Shown here piece after piece: positions 34,640 through 45,450 of a DNA stretch of 64,000 bases. The stretch is from Ophioderma brevispina (lineage: Eukaryota > Echinodermata > Ophiuroidea > Amphilepidida > Ophiodermatidae), in assembly GCA_023653785.1 (NCBI GenBank), contig JAMKCH010044303.1, forward strand, positions 28,344 to 92,343. Reading direction: 5' to 3'. Each line of letters begins with the position of its first letter. Within the stretch, counting starts at the first letter, position 1. The notes beneath the pieces are model-generated. The model had not been told where the DNA came from, ran no database searches, and worked only from the letters and a program-made list of their open reading frames with translations. The position numbers and the translations under genes are program-made.

Positions 34640-34985
34640 GAGCTTTAACGTGAAAGCAGGTTTCTTGACACACTCAAAGGTTTCTTGACTCGCTGGAGGG
34701 ATTCTTGACTCTCCTGAGTACCAAGTGGCTTCTTTTGGCCACCTGATGCACTTGTCCGATTCGCGATCTATACTTTTATAGCTTCCTCCCAGTCAATGGA
34801 GCGATTCGTTGGGGGCAACATGATCTGTGATGACTAATTTGTGTTGCTCTGCCAAAGAAGCTTTCGTTCAGATCAGGTGTAATGCCTGGACTCAAGTTTT
34901 TGTACTTCCATTTGGTGTTCCGCCAACCAGACTCCAAAGGGTCGACCGGTTTCGCTAATGTAAGATTTCAGATCCTACGGGAATC
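34640..34985 (-). pseudogene. GIY-YIG nuclease domain relic (Penelope-type or related element)
   Basis: Minus-strand translation across frames gives SYISETGRPFGVWLAEHQME at about 34960-34900. This corresponds to the YIGETGRP..RL.EH core of GIY-YIG endonucleases, with the motif Gly replaced by Ser. It continues VQKLESRHYT. Further on it gives SIDWEEAI and then ESDKCIRWPKEATWYS, matching the family's conserved IDW..AKV and RES...R..KEA segments. The catalytic Glu later in the family is probably represented by the KEA segment. At least three frame changes break it. In animals this arrangement is common downstream of Penelope-like reverse transcriptases. I found no RT upstream on the minus strand, so the parent element is uncertain. 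Confidence 0.6.
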
Positions 34986-35671
34986 ACACCACTAAATAAC
35001 TCCCCATAGACTTTGTACAAAATGACGTCTCACCAAACGTCAATTTCTCGGCTAAAAAGCGACTGCTTATTTAAAAACTGGATTTTTTTTGGAAGATTAG
35101 GACCATACCTCTTCAACAAAAACGAAAACGTCATATGATGAAGGCTGATTTTTTAAGCTACAGAGCATCGAAAGATTGCATGCTTTCAAAACGTCCGAGC
35201 CTAGTTGAATGTTACTAGAAATGATTAAAATTGCACAGTTTCCCCAAACCCTCAGAAATTATACAAAAATGGCACAGACAGAATCTTAACCACCCAAAGG
35301 GTTTATTACTAGTCCACACATTATGATTAATTTCAAATTTCATTTAAAGACACAACTTATCAACATTTTGTGACTCTTCATTTAGGCAAAGTGCTATATT
35401 TCGGACGCCAACACTGTTTCGGCACTGACGTCGCCTGCTACACCTAGTTTATTTAGTGTCGTGATTCCTACGGGAGCCTATTAAGGAGATGTGATGAGTG
35501 GATTGGGTTGCCAGTCAGAGGATTTCTTGGATTTGACAGTATGAATCAATCAAAAATACCTTTACAATGAACTTCTTCAATGATACCTAGGTTAAACTTT
35601 GGATCTCAACACATAAAAAATATCGCACATGGATTAAGTTGTGTGTACTAGCACTTTAATCACTTTGCTGA
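34986..35671. other. Stretch without recognised features
   Basis: No RT motifs were recognised on the minus strand upstream of the GIY-YIG relic, although this is where they would be expected. Confidence 0.4.
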
Positions 35672-35848
35672 ACCGGTGTGAAAGCAGATATAGTCCGGTG
35701 GGAGCCATAGTCCGGGGCTCCATAGACGGTAACGGAATAAAGCGTGAAACTAATGTTGCGTAAAGAGTCAACTGAATCGATTGGCCTATTGTTCACCATT
35801 GTTCCCCGACTATGAGTACGCCGGACAATGATTACTTCTACACCGGGT
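35672..35848. mobile_element. MITE, ACCGGTGT family, copy 1 (177 bp)
   Basis: The left end ACCGGTGTGAAAGC...TAGTCCGG and the right end CCGGACAATG...TTCTACACCGGGT are imperfect inverted repeats of about 40 bases. The whole element recurs in opposite orientation at 38692-38866 (shared interior 'cgtgaaactaatgttg', 'agtcaactgaatcgat'). It has no coding capacity. The target duplication is not clear. Confidence 0.8.
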
Positions 35849-36408
35849 CGTAGACTCGATATAGTACACACAACTGAAAATTCCAGGTACGTTTTTTTAT
35901 GTGTTGTGTTTCAAGATTCAACTTTATCACGAAAAGATGAACTTTCCTGGTAATACTTCTGCTCTTCAATGGGATATGGTAAAATCTTGAAATCTGAAGT
36001 AAACAGTAAAAAATAGTATTTTTTATTCAAATTCAGTTTTATTCAGCAATAACGAAATTTACAAAAACAATATATACAAGATGAAAGTAATGCCACCTGA
36101 TAATAAGTTATAAAAGTACAGCAAATGAGAAAATATCCTACGACCGCCTCTGGACAAGTCCTTAGAGTTTATTAGTTGAGGCCCTAACTAAGAGTAAATT
36201 ACTTATTAAATATTTAAAAAAGTAAAACATGCCTCTGTGCCCCTCACAAAACATCAACACAGAACGAATAAACCTTATTAAATTACAATCTTAAAATTTA
36301 AGTGTACAGAGTGTGCCAAAAATGCAACATTTTGAAGAAAAAAAAATATTTCTCATGTCAATCTTCGCAAAAACTATGTACTGTATGAAAGCCTAATTAT
36401 TCCTATAT
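35849..36408. other. AT-rich spacer without recognised features
   Basis: No coding or repeat signature recognised. Confidence 0.4.
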
Positions 36409-36599
36409 ACCGTATTCAATAGCCAGCCATGTTGGTGGACAAGACAGACGCATTCCAGTACTACAATACATTCACCTGTCAATGATCCCTTTGCAATCGC
36501 TAAACATGGATCGATTAACAGCTTAATGTATTGTAGTCCTGGAATGCATGCATCTTGTCCACCAACATGTCTGGTGGCTGACGTCATATTGAATACGGT
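36409..36599. mobile_element. Palindromic MITE with 6 bp target duplication (191 bp)
   Basis: The ends are ACCGTATTCAAT and ATTGAATACGGT. The arms extend through 'catgttggtggacaaga' and 'tactacaatacatt', pairing with their complements in the right half around a ~50 base loop. The direct repeat CTATAT flanks it exactly (36403-36408 and 36600-36605). It is non-coding. Confidence 0.8.
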
Positions 36600-36719
36600 C
36601 TATATAAATTGACGTTTACCCCATCTCATTTATAGATCCAGAGTTACACTCCATTGTAACTTATTCCAAGATCATGAGCTTCAGATAGTGTTGTATATAG
36701 ATGTATGCGTGTTTTCGGT

Positions 36720-37090
36720 GTGGGGAATGCTCTATTATTGGTTGTCAGCTGATGAGAATTTGAAACATGTTCAGTTTCATTGTCATAGAGTTTCAGTTTG
36801 TTTGAAATCATCCATGCTTTTATATCAGTAATACAGTTTTCTAAATTATTTTGAGAGGACAGTTAATCCATCAAAATATTTGAAAATGACATGGATTTGT
36901 TTGTCGTCAACATAAGCCATTCTTTCCAGATTTCGAAAAAAATGTATAAAATAAACAGTAATGGGCACAGCACAGAGTGACCCTTGTGGAATACCACAGC
37001 ACAACATGTTTGGTGGAAATGACATCATAAACAAGAGACTGATTGCAAAGCTATTATCTAAGGGATGACGACTCAAATCCCTTAAGATTT
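36720..37090 (-). pseudogene. LINE reverse transcriptase fragment (CR1/jockey-like)
   Basis: Minus-strand frames give CGIPQGSLCAVPITVYFIHF followed by MAYVDDKQIHVIF. This is the RT PQGS box and the Y/VDD catalytic box, with the usual YADD partly lost. Further downstream comes LENCITDIKAWMISNKLKL, the conserved helix after the catalytic box in CR1-like elements. The fragment lacks endonuclease and C-terminal parts. It is a different family from LINE copies A-C. Confidence 0.75.
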
Positions 37091-37361
37091 CGTCTACAAA
37101 GTTAAGCCTCTAAAATATTCGTTCATTGTTTTGAGGTTAATCTCTAAATTAGTTATTTCTTTAATTCTAATCACTGCATATGCGTCTCCATTAAAAAGCA
37201 CACAAATTCAATATTAAAATTATTCACGTTGTATTTGTCGTGAGATTGTTGGTAACATGGACACCCCTATCAGTTCCCTTTTCCATTCTGATTATCTAAG
37301 GCCAAGAAAAAAAGTTTGTTTCAGAAGACCGCTCGCATTTGTTTAGAATTGGTCTTTTAGC

Positions 37362-37515
37362 GCATTATTTTTTAAAGTTTTTGCTCACTTGAAAGATTTT
37401 CTTTTTAATTTTCAGAAAAAAAATGAAAAATGGGCCTTTTCATTTTTCTGAAAATTAAAAAGAAAATCTTAAATGGAAAAAGTGGGTCAAAAATGCAATA
37501 AAATAATAAAAAAAA
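37362..37515. repeat. AT-rich palindrome with ~35 bp near-perfect inner arms
   Basis: The inner arm at 37399-37434 (gattttctttttaattttca...) pairs with 37439-37471 across a loop of about 7 bases. Weaker complementarity continues outward (gctcacttg against aagtgggtc; gcattattttt against aataataaaa). It abuts the 3' end of LINE copy B. Confidence 0.75.
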
Positions 37516-37552
37516 AATCCCGCATTCTTATCGTGTGCAAACACTGTGGTTC

Positions 37553-37879
37553 TCAAATATGATCCAGCCAGAGATGGGTACAGCGTCGGGCTGCTTCACT
37601 TAATTCCGCAAGGTCCTTGTTTGTGCATTGTTGCTCCAGCCGTGGGCAGACCAAGAGGTGTTCCATTGTCTGTGGTGCTGTTCCACAACCACAGGTTGTA
37701 TCCTGATCTGCTTCCAGATAGCCCCACTTCTGCAAGGAAACCTTAGATCGGCCAGTTCTGGTTCTTAATCTGTTGAGGCATCGCCATTCAGCCCATGAGG
37801 AGTCAGCATCCAGGGGTAGATGCTCAGCAGGTTCAATACCAATCGATGTTGCTTGGTTGATGCAAGTCTTTCTTTCCAC
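37553..37879 (-). pseudogene. LINE copy B: C-terminal Cys/His segment
   Basis: The clean 108-codon frame reads RLRTRTGRSKVSLQKWGY, then TTCGCGTAPQTMEHLLVCP, then QQCTNKDLAELSEAA and LWLDHI to the stop. The C-x-C...TM-x-H-L-L-x-C-P pattern is the Cys/His motif found after reverse transcriptase in jockey/CR1-type elements, probably involved in RNA or DNA binding. The same segment is decayed in copies A (13714-13929) and C (about 54204-54380), so copy B gives the best view of it. Confidence 0.85.
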
Positions 37880-38330
37880 AAGGCGACTCTCTTGGACTCC
37901 TTAGAGACTGATTCAAGAGGATGGACTTTGGTGAGGAAAATCTCTCTCTGGATTTAAGGCGGCTGGGCAGCAGGTAACTGTCCAGACATAGTGTGCTTAA
38001 CATTGGATACTTGGCAAGACTACGTATTGCATTTGCTACGCTACGACTGGTGTCTGGTGGAGCAATTTCCTGCTAGGATGTACAAGTTTTCCGGTGATGC
38101 TGGACGGAGGCATCTGTGATAAGCGGCAGGAGGCATTTAACGCTGGATCAAGCTTCTTGGCAGGGGTTGACCTTTCCCATACGGGCAGGCATCTCTGCAA
38201 ATGAGTGCACAGGGCTAGTGCCGTCGATTTTAGGGATGTGGGCGAGCACCCCCTCTTGGTGCCAGGAGTTTGTCAAGATTTATGGGCGGGAACATCTTAC
38301 GTCTTCGTCTTCTCGGAAGGGGCGGATCTA

Positions 38331-38915
38331 GGATTTCTCAATAGAGGGGGCGCCCAATGTTCCGGCTCACGTGGTCGGTTCGAAATTCTGAAGACAAGGG
38401 TGGGGAAGCAACATACCGCGACACTGGGCGCCCACAAAGCTATATCTACAAGGCGCCCGACGCCCTGTACAGTCATTCTTAGAGATCTACAGGGCGCCCG
38501 ATTGTAAAAAAAAAAGCATTTTATTAGATTTACAATTGAGCCGGCGCTCTATACTGCGACCGCTGGGCGCCCACAAGCTAGATCGACACGGACGCGACGC
38601 CCTGTACCGTCATTCTAGAGATCTACAGGGCGCCCTATGCGGTAAAAATTTCATTTTATAGATATACAATGCGCTCGGTCCTCTATGTAGCGCCGGTGTA
38701 GAAAGTAACCATGTCCGGCGTACTCATGGAGTCCGGGAACATGGTGAAAATAGGGCAATCGATTCAGTTGACTCTTTGGCCAACATTAGTTTCACGCTTT
38801 TATTTAGTTATGTCTATGGAGCCCGGACTATGGCTCCCACCGGACTATAACCGCTTTCACACCGGCAACCGCTGCCTCTGCAAAAAATAGAGGAGATGAG
38901 CGCCGGGGCCGTGTG
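38331..38915. mobile_element. Composite GC-rich insert in LINE copy B, with tandem ~165 bp unit x2
   Basis: The left edge reads GGGGCGGATCTAGGATTT, a phrase typical of hAT-like ends. Inside, a unit containing 'gctgggcgcccacaag', 'gacgccctgtac.gtcatt' and 'agagatctacagggcgccc' is repeated twice (about 38418-38510 and 38560-38640). The ACCGGTGT MITE (38692-38866) sits within it. LINE homology resumes at 'tctatataagagagagtgcgg'. Target duplication not resolved. Confidence 0.6.
38692..38866. mobile_element. MITE, ACCGGTGT family, copy 2
   Basis: Inverted copy of 35672-35848. The ends are GCCGGTGTAGAAAGTAACC and GGTTATAGTCCGG...CACCGGC as seen on the complement. The length is 175 against 177 bases. 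It is nested inside the insert in LINE copy B, giving a three-level nest. Confidence 0.8.
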
Positions 38916-38989
38916 GGTCTATATAAGAGAGAGTGCGGTTCCAGGTAAACTCCGAGGTAGACAGGATTATCACAGTGCTCCAGGGGAGT

Positions 38990-41350
38990 TCAGAACAGGT
39001 AAATTAAGCTGGACGTTGGCACTACGGTTGTGTAGATGGAAGCACACACCTGTCTAGATGAATTTGCACGTAGGTGGTTTTTACTCATAATAAGGAGGGA
39101 GTTCATCCAAAGCTTGGAGAGTCTCTCTTCAACAACGTGAAGTCGGCATCTTGTGCACGAATTCCAAAGATCGTCGCATAAATAAAACGACAAGGTTCCT
39201 GCCCGCATAGTGGTCGTTGGGTTATATATGTTGGAAAGGAAGAGGGCCAAGCACAACTCCTTTGGTAGACCATTCTTGAGCCTACGCAGCGGCTCTTCGT
39301 CGCTCCTAGCTGAACACAGAACATCAGGTTGGCCAGCAATCATTTGATAAGCTAAGTCAAGCGGGTGTCCTTGTTAATTTCCAGGATCTTATATGGAGTA
39401 GGGCATCTGATTGTGATTAACAGTGGCGTAGGCTGCTGACGAACACGCTCCGGTTACATACCTTCTTCGACACCATCCTAAATGTGTGGAGTTAGTTGAG
39501 TACAGTGTGAGTCAATAAAAACCTACATTCAGGAAGATTGTGCTTCAAAGGTTTAAACGTTGTTTTGCTTCAAGTGTTTGGTTGGTTGTTTACATAGTAA
39601 AACAGGCGACCAGAAGATTTTGAGTTGGTCGTCTTTCGGACCTTTGGGTTCAGAAACTATGTCAGATTTCGGAGAGACCTAAAAATCAGTTTGGCCGATT
39701 TTATAGCCCTACACTGCGGATAAACTGACACCGACGTATTCCAGCACACATATAAGCAAGTCAATTCACACATGCATTTCCAATGGTCTTGTTTTCTTCC
39801 CCTCGACAAAAATATCATTTGAATAACATGTCTATTGTGTAACATAATTAAAGTAAAAATATCTTCAAAAAATTAAATTACCATTGTTCAATCATAAGAG
39901 TCAGTTATTGAAACTCACTCATATCAATGTCTCAGTTCCATGAACTAAGGAAACGCTCAGAGATTTCTTTACATCTCTACGGTCCTATTTTTCACCAACA
40001 CAAACCCACACACACACACCATTATAATATATAGATATATATATATATAAATATAGTATAAACACTCAGCGTCCAGCAATTGCAAGAAAAAGTAAAGCTG
40101 AAGTTTTCTGTAACTAGGAATTAAACTTTTAAAATTCATATCGCCCCTGCTGATTTTTCAAAAGCGGAATACAAAACTTCTATGGTTCAACCTTTGCTCC
40201 CAAGTTTTCGTTGTAGGTAAAACCATGAAATCTTGCAGAACCAAAGTTAAACTGTGTGTTTTACACCAGCTATCTTAAATTTCTATTTGGGAATGAACTT
40301 TTTTTTTACTTAGCATTTTCTTTTTGTGTAATCTCCGGGATATTATTTTTATAAATCCATTACCTTACACCCTTATATTGTTTACAATAATTTGGTGTTA
40401 AATGTCTGTAACTCATTAATCATCTGCTGAGACCCATGTTAGCTCTCTGTAAGAGTGATCTTTGTTTGGCTCAAAATCGGCAAAGTTTGTTAGTCTCTCC
40501 ACAAAATAGGCGTAACTTCTTCCTACAAAGTCCATTACACCAAATACACGATTTTTCTGAGCCTGTTTTATCCTTCTTTATACCATAGCAACCTTGAATC
40601 AAAACAATTCGTATAACTATTTTAATTATTTTTTTTTATTCTGAATGTATGGTTTTTTTTTTTTTGACTCACACTGTAATTGGCTTGTTTGTTGATTTGC
40701 CTGGGCCTGGCCGGAAACTGCTTGTTCGGGTATGAGGTGTTCGTCGTCTATCACAGGTGCGATCCGGTTGAGCAAGAGGCGCGTTCAAAGAGCTGTAGTA
40801 TGGCTAAGTAGTGATATAGGTCTGTAGCTCTTGGGATGGATCTTTCCCATGCTTTAGGATTGCCATAACATGTCCTGTTCCTCCTCCAATCTTTTGGACC
40901 TGTGGGAAATAAGGCACAATTTGTAGAGCTCAAGAAGCCCTTCCTTTGCTACTGGGGCCAAGATTTTTTAGTTGCTCAGTAGAGATTTGTCAAGGCCTAC
41001 TGCCTTTTTCCTGGTTGAAGTTAGCAATACCGGATTGCAATTCGTCCATGTTGAAGGGGCTAGTGAAATCAGGGTCCCACCTATATCTCTTATTTGTCTA
41101 GTTTGATCTTTCTTGGGTTTCTTGCTGCACTTGCCATTTAAAAGCAGTTGTGGGCAACTTGTTTGGTGTTACATTTGGCTGCCTGTTGAGGTTCTGTTGG
41201 ATCCCCTCGAGCTTTCGAATGGTAGAACCATGCTTTTCCTTGCTGTTATGGGTCATATCGGTGGACTCAATTAAAGTATGCCAGTTTTAAAGTTTTGATC
41301 TTTTCCTGGGAATCCTCTCCGACTCTTCCTCACCTTTAGCCGTTGTTTCA
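38990..41350 (-). pseudogene. LINE copy B: reverse transcriptase region (split)
   Basis: Minus frames at 39343-38990 carry decayed RT blocks: a LFLSNIYNP segment corresponding to ...LFNIYTND, and HVVEERLSKLW after the catalytic region. The upstream RT part resumes after the mariner-type insert at about 40690-41350 (PRATDLYHYLAI, matching the PRATELYHSSAI of copy A). The YADD box cannot be read intact in any frame. Confidence 0.7.
39503..40676. mobile_element. Mariner-type non-autonomous element (1174 bp) with TA target duplication
   Basis: It begins CAGTGTGAGTCAATAAAAA after TA (39501-39502). It ends TTTTTGACTCACACTG before TA (40677-40678), a ~20 base inverted pair. In copy A the corresponding LINE sequence (15110-15130) is continuous, so the empty site is known. 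No transposase motif was recognised inside. A CA/TA simple-repeat patch lies at 40008-40060. The CAGTGTGAGTCAAA end sequence fits Tc1/mariner non-autonomous families. Confidence 0.85.
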
Positions 41351-41814
41351 GCCGAAAAAGGATCGCTTCAAACATGGTGATATACTCTTGATATTCTCAG
41401 CACCTTCCAAGGAAAGCCTGGTATATATCCGTACTACAGCCTCTGTGTATGAACCGCCGTGCAGTCTAGTGTCCTAGTTGGGCCATGTCATATTATAGGG
41501 GTTTTTGGGGATGCAATCCTATTCACGTTCTGATCCAGGTAATCAGTGAATCTTTGCCAGTCTGATTTCCTGTAGTTAAAGAGGCGCTTAAAAGACAAGG
41601 CTTTGTTTGGTCTTACCTGCGCGTTTGGACTTGGATACCGATTGGGTCGATGTTGAGTTTGTGGGACAGGATCCAGAACATCTTGCTACAAACACAGGTT
41701 TAAGAGATGTTTTTTTGCTAACAATAGCAAATCAGGTTTTAACCTCTCTTTTCCAACGGCACTATGAAATTGGGGCATCTTAGGAGTCGTGAAGGATGAC
41801 AAGAGGTTGACTGT

Positions 41815-42300
41815 CTATCCATTCTGCGACAGCTTGTCCATCTTGGTTAGTTTCATTGTAGCCCCCTTGGGTACTATGCTGTGGAAGTCCGCCAATAAGA
41901 AGTGAGGTTGGTGGAATTCCAGGGTTAGTTGGAGGTGCTTGAAGTCTTCTGATGGGGGTTTGTAGACAGATGTAACTATGGCAGAGCTAAGCTCAATGGC
42001 GAGGACTTCGATGTTCTTATCATCAGACATTGAGATTGCTTCTACTTCGTTGCCTGTTCTCACAAATATATCATTCCGTATTGTCGTAGTGGTCTCTCGA
42101 GGCAGGACCATTTCTGGTTTAGTTTGGGCGGTGGTTATTGATTCCTCTGTGGGTTCCTGCAGACCTAGGACATCGCAATGGAGAATTGTTTTACAAATCA
42201 GCAAATGATGGTACTTTTTTGCATTGGAAAAACCCTCCCATGTCAATGACGCTATAGCCAAGGCAGACCTTAGAAACGGCCTGCGCTGAGGTCTAGTCAT
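41815..42300 (-). pseudogene. LINE copy B: apurinic-type endonuclease domain
   Basis: The 161-codon minus frame reads AKKYHHLLICKTILHCDVLG followed by LQEP, the start of the exonuclease-endonuclease-phosphatase fold with its catalytic Glu. It continues with NDIFVRTGNE, then IEVLAIELSSAIVTSVYKPP, then HQPHFLLADFHS. This last corresponds to the family GDFN catalytic segment with Gly and Asn changed to Ala and His. In active elements this domain nicks the target DNA for target-primed reverse transcription. The N-terminus before it is short, so the element probably had one ORF. Confidence 0.85.
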
Positions 42301-42420
42301 GATATTGGTATACCCTAACGAAAATGATGTTAATGGAAACAGTGTTTGGAGTTTGAAGATATTAAGTTCGCTGCTCGCATTTTAACAGGGGAGACCAAAG
42401 ACGGTTTCTACTTCTCCCCT

Positions 42421-42849
42421 AATACAGTCCCGATTACGCATTAAGCATTTTTTTTAAAACGCATTTGTATTTTTCACACCTCTTCTGAGACAAACGTTTT
42501 TATATTTCCTATATTTCACTGCTGGAATCGTTTCAACACTAAGTTGTCATCATGAAAACCAACTCTCGTGTTTTTCCTTTGCCTGTTTCGATTTTAGTGC
42601 CGTGAGCATGCCTATAATTTACACAATCAAATTGTGCTGACCCACGATAAAAAAATAAATAAAAATAATCACCATAATAAGCCAGCTGTGTATTCATACA
42701 ATTCAATGCCTATTCTAAACCTACTGTCTACCAACCATGTAATGGGAGGGTGTTATATCGTCACTGGTCCGAAATTTGTTTATGATTTTATTAATGATTA
42801 TATATATTGGCAATAGCTGGATTGCCGGTTTCTACAAATCGTACACGTC
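42421..42849. other. Spacer without recognised features
   Basis: AT-rich. No repeat or coding pattern recognised between the two LINEs. Confidence 0.4.
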
Positions 42850-43880
42850 CGTGGTAGTCGAGGGCGTCTCATTTGACAAAGTCTGCGTCCCTCGTCTGGT
42901 GTTCCCCATGGATCAGTGCTAGGACCTTGCTGCTTTTTTATACTAATCGAAATGATATCGCAGAGATCTGTCATCTACAACCCTGCCTCTTTGCAGATGA
43001 TACTATGATTTACATGGCGACGCAACCAAGATGACGCCACCGTCTCCAGGAGGATTTAAAACACAAACTGTCGAATGGAAGCAAATGGATGATGAGTTTC
43101 CACCATCCACCTGAAAGTGTGAAGTAATCACCATCTCAAGGAAGAAAAACCCAGTCTTCTACAATGATCCATTATGCATGGCACCATCTTAACCAGTCTC
43201 TAGCATCAAAATACTTGACTTCCATTTTGATGAACCAAACTACGATGGACAAACTTTTACACAGTTGTTGCCAAACAAACAGCACCCTTGGCTTTCTACG
43301 ACGAAACATTAACATCAGGAATAATGACATCAAATCCCATGCGTACTAAGCCCTCTCTTCTCCGGTATTTAGAGTATAGCAGCTCAGTTTGGGACCATAC
43401 ACCAAACATCTTATTCAACACAGTCGAAATGGTCCAACGACGAGCCGCTCGCTTCACTTTTCATAAGTACCGTCGCACAGACAGTGTAACTGACATGCTC
43501 AAGACCCTCAACTGGCCCACCTTGGAACTACGTCGTCAGCAGTCAAGACTCGCCATGTTTTACAAGATCCACCATGACATGTTGCGATTGATGCCACTCT
43601 CTTCTTATCATCCAAAATCACACCACACAAACGCGCCGCGAAAATTCACTAGCATACCATGTCCCTTTTGCTCGTGCTGAATACCACCAATTCAGTTTCT
43701 TCCCACGTACTACCCGTCAGTGGAATAATCTGCGTGAGAATATAGTTCATGCACCAACACCAGAAGCCTTCAAGAAAGCCCTCTTCCAGTTAGAATAAAT
43801 GGCCCGCACGCCACACACACTTCGTGCCAGAGTCTTCAAATATGAAGTTGGCGCTTAACTGGAAGAAGGAGAAGAAGGGC
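42850..43880 (+). pseudogene. 5'-truncated LINE (L2/CR1-like): RT core to 3' end
   Basis: The plus strand reads SGVPHGSVLGPCCFFI near 42896. After a one-base frame change it reads NDIAEICHLQPCLFADDTMI, which contains an FADD catalytic box. It continues with NSTLGFLRRN and LEYSSSVWDHTPN, then EMVQRRAARFTFHKYRRTDS, then LELRRQQSRLAMFYKIHHD. In the next frame it reads HQFSFFPRTTRQWNNL and APTPEAFKKALFQL with a stop at about 43798. The QRRAARF and FFPRT..WN motifs are diagnostic of L2/CR1-type C-termini. The 3' end at about 43880 has aagaaggagaagaagg, typical of a short 3' repeat tail. It is a third LINE family, in the opposite orientation to copies A-C. Confidence 0.85.
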
Positions 43881-44599
43881 ATTTTCTATCCAAATATAAA
43901 GGAAGGGCAACTTCAATGTCAAGGTGCAAGAGGGATTTTGACATCACCCAAATAGTCACTTCCTATAGATTCAAAACTCAATAGATCTTTTACTTTGTAT
44001 TTAGCTACAGAAATGTCTTAAAAGAGAGAAAAAAGGAGATTTTGATTTGCTTATATTTCAATATAAAACATAGGCTGAATTTCGTATTTGCTCCTATACG
44101 AAATTAAAAATTTCTAAATTTTGGACCAAATAAACATTTGTCAGCTTAATCCTTTAAGATGGGGATATTTTTGATGGAAAGCTTTACATCAGGGCAAAAA
44201 TCAGTACTTTTGATTTTTTGGGACACCTGATATGTGAAATATCTCGTTGCACCTTTAAAGACTCTGCAAAGGGCGAAATCTCCTTTCACCTCTGATGCAT
44301 CAAAAAACCATTGGATAAACTCTTGTATTTGAGAAGAATAAGTGTTTGGCTGAATCGATCACAAGATGAGGCCTCGATCATTTGTTTAATATTGAATTTT
44401 AGCTGGAATGCAATCATTTGTAACCGCTATTTTAAATCAAGGGACAATTTTGTCTTCAATCTTGTCTTGCCCCTGAGCTTGCTCAGAGCAAGACCAAGAA
44501 ATCATTATTTCCGTATGTGTATGTAGACTGAAAATGTTATGTGGTCAAAGTGTGTGTCCAGTAATTTGTTAAAGTTTTATAATTGTTATCTCTTGCCCC
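43881..44599. other. Stretch without recognised features
   Basis: AT-rich. No coding or repeat signature recognised. Confidence 0.4.
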
Positions 44600-45010
44600 A
44601 ACACTGGCCCAAGGTTCATACGTGACTCCAATTGGGGTGAGAGGTCATATGGACCGATTAATAGGATATTCTTTGAAAATCTACCATTCCGTGTTCTGCC
44701 ACAAATAAAACGCTACGATCAAACTTGGTCAGTATAAGCATTGATCCAAACCCCATAAGAGGTGTACTCCAATTGGGATGAAAGGTCCTGTGGGCCGATT
44801 AAAGGGACATTCTTTGAAAATCTATACATTTGTTTTTCTGCCACAAACCAAACACTACAATCACCAAACTTCGTCATTATAAGCATTGACCCAAGCCCCA
44901 TGTGGGGTGTACAAAGATTGGAGTCAAAGCGTATGTGGGTGGATCAAAGGGAATTCTGTCATCCCCACATTCTTTGCTATATATGCAAATTCTAAACATT
45001 TTCTGATATC
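44600..45010 (+). repeat. Dispersed repeat with internal ~140 bp tandem duplication
   Basis: A unit with 'ctccaattggg', 'ggccgattaaagggacattc', 'gaaaatcta' and 'gtcagtataagcattga' occurs at about 44625-44760 and 44766-44905. A partial third copy follows to about 44990. The complement of a single unit plus tail is found at 28145-28445. The duplication is therefore specific to this copy. Confidence 0.75.
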
Positions 45011-45078
45011 GATTACGGGCAAGACAAGTGGTTCGAGAACCATCTAAGTCTATAAGTAATTGTTAATGTTATACAATG

Positions 45079-45450
45079 CATAGTGGCGTAGCCAGAGGGG
45101 GCGCGGGGGGGGGGGCGTGACCCCTCCCCAAAATGATTTCGTCGGTTGAGATGAGCCTGTCGGTTCACTTGAAGAATTCAGGTCATGGCACTTGCAGGCT
45201 CCATTGCCGGCAAGGTATAGTTCTAAAGTTCAATTGTCAGCGTGCAACAAGTAAATTTTTTTAAAATCGTACAGGAATTAGCCCTCAGAAGACATTTAAA
45301 CCCTAAAATTTTCAGGGGAATTCGCTCGATCCCTCGACACCACTGGGGCTTTGCCCCTTGCCCCCACCAGGGACCCTAGCCGTTTGCTCTCGGTTGAGAT
45401 GCTACACTGCCTCCCCTCCAATATGAAAATCCAAGCTATGCCACTGATCT
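45079..45450. mobile_element. Small element with AGTGGCGTAGC ends (hAT-like)
   Basis: The left end is TAGTGGCGTAGCCAGAGGGG. The right end is the complement of CAGTGGCATAGCTTGGATTT at about 45431-45450. The interior is GC-rich and non-coding. CAGTGGCGTAGCC-type ends are common in animal hAT MITEs. A clean 8 base duplication was not found. Confidence 0.6.

Larger units (their letters stand above)
37525..42420 (-). mobile_element. LINE copy B: full-length non-LTR retrotransposon with two nested insertions
   Basis: This minus-strand element is 4.9 kb. It shrinks to about 3.1 kb, the size of copy A, when the inserts at 38331-38915 and 39503-40676 are removed. The 5' end is near 42420 (gagaccaaagacggtt... 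ctcccc) and the 3' end near 37525 (cttatcg.. caaacactgtgg). The order endonuclease - reverse transcriptase - C-terminal Cys/His segment matches copy A. It is broken by indels in every domain and by the insertions, so it is not active. Copies A, B and C define one family resident in this locus, all on the minus strand. Confidence 0.88.

Noticed and set aside
41978..42208. 76-codon plus-strand ORF
   Set aside because: Antisense shadow of the LINE copy B endonuclease domain.
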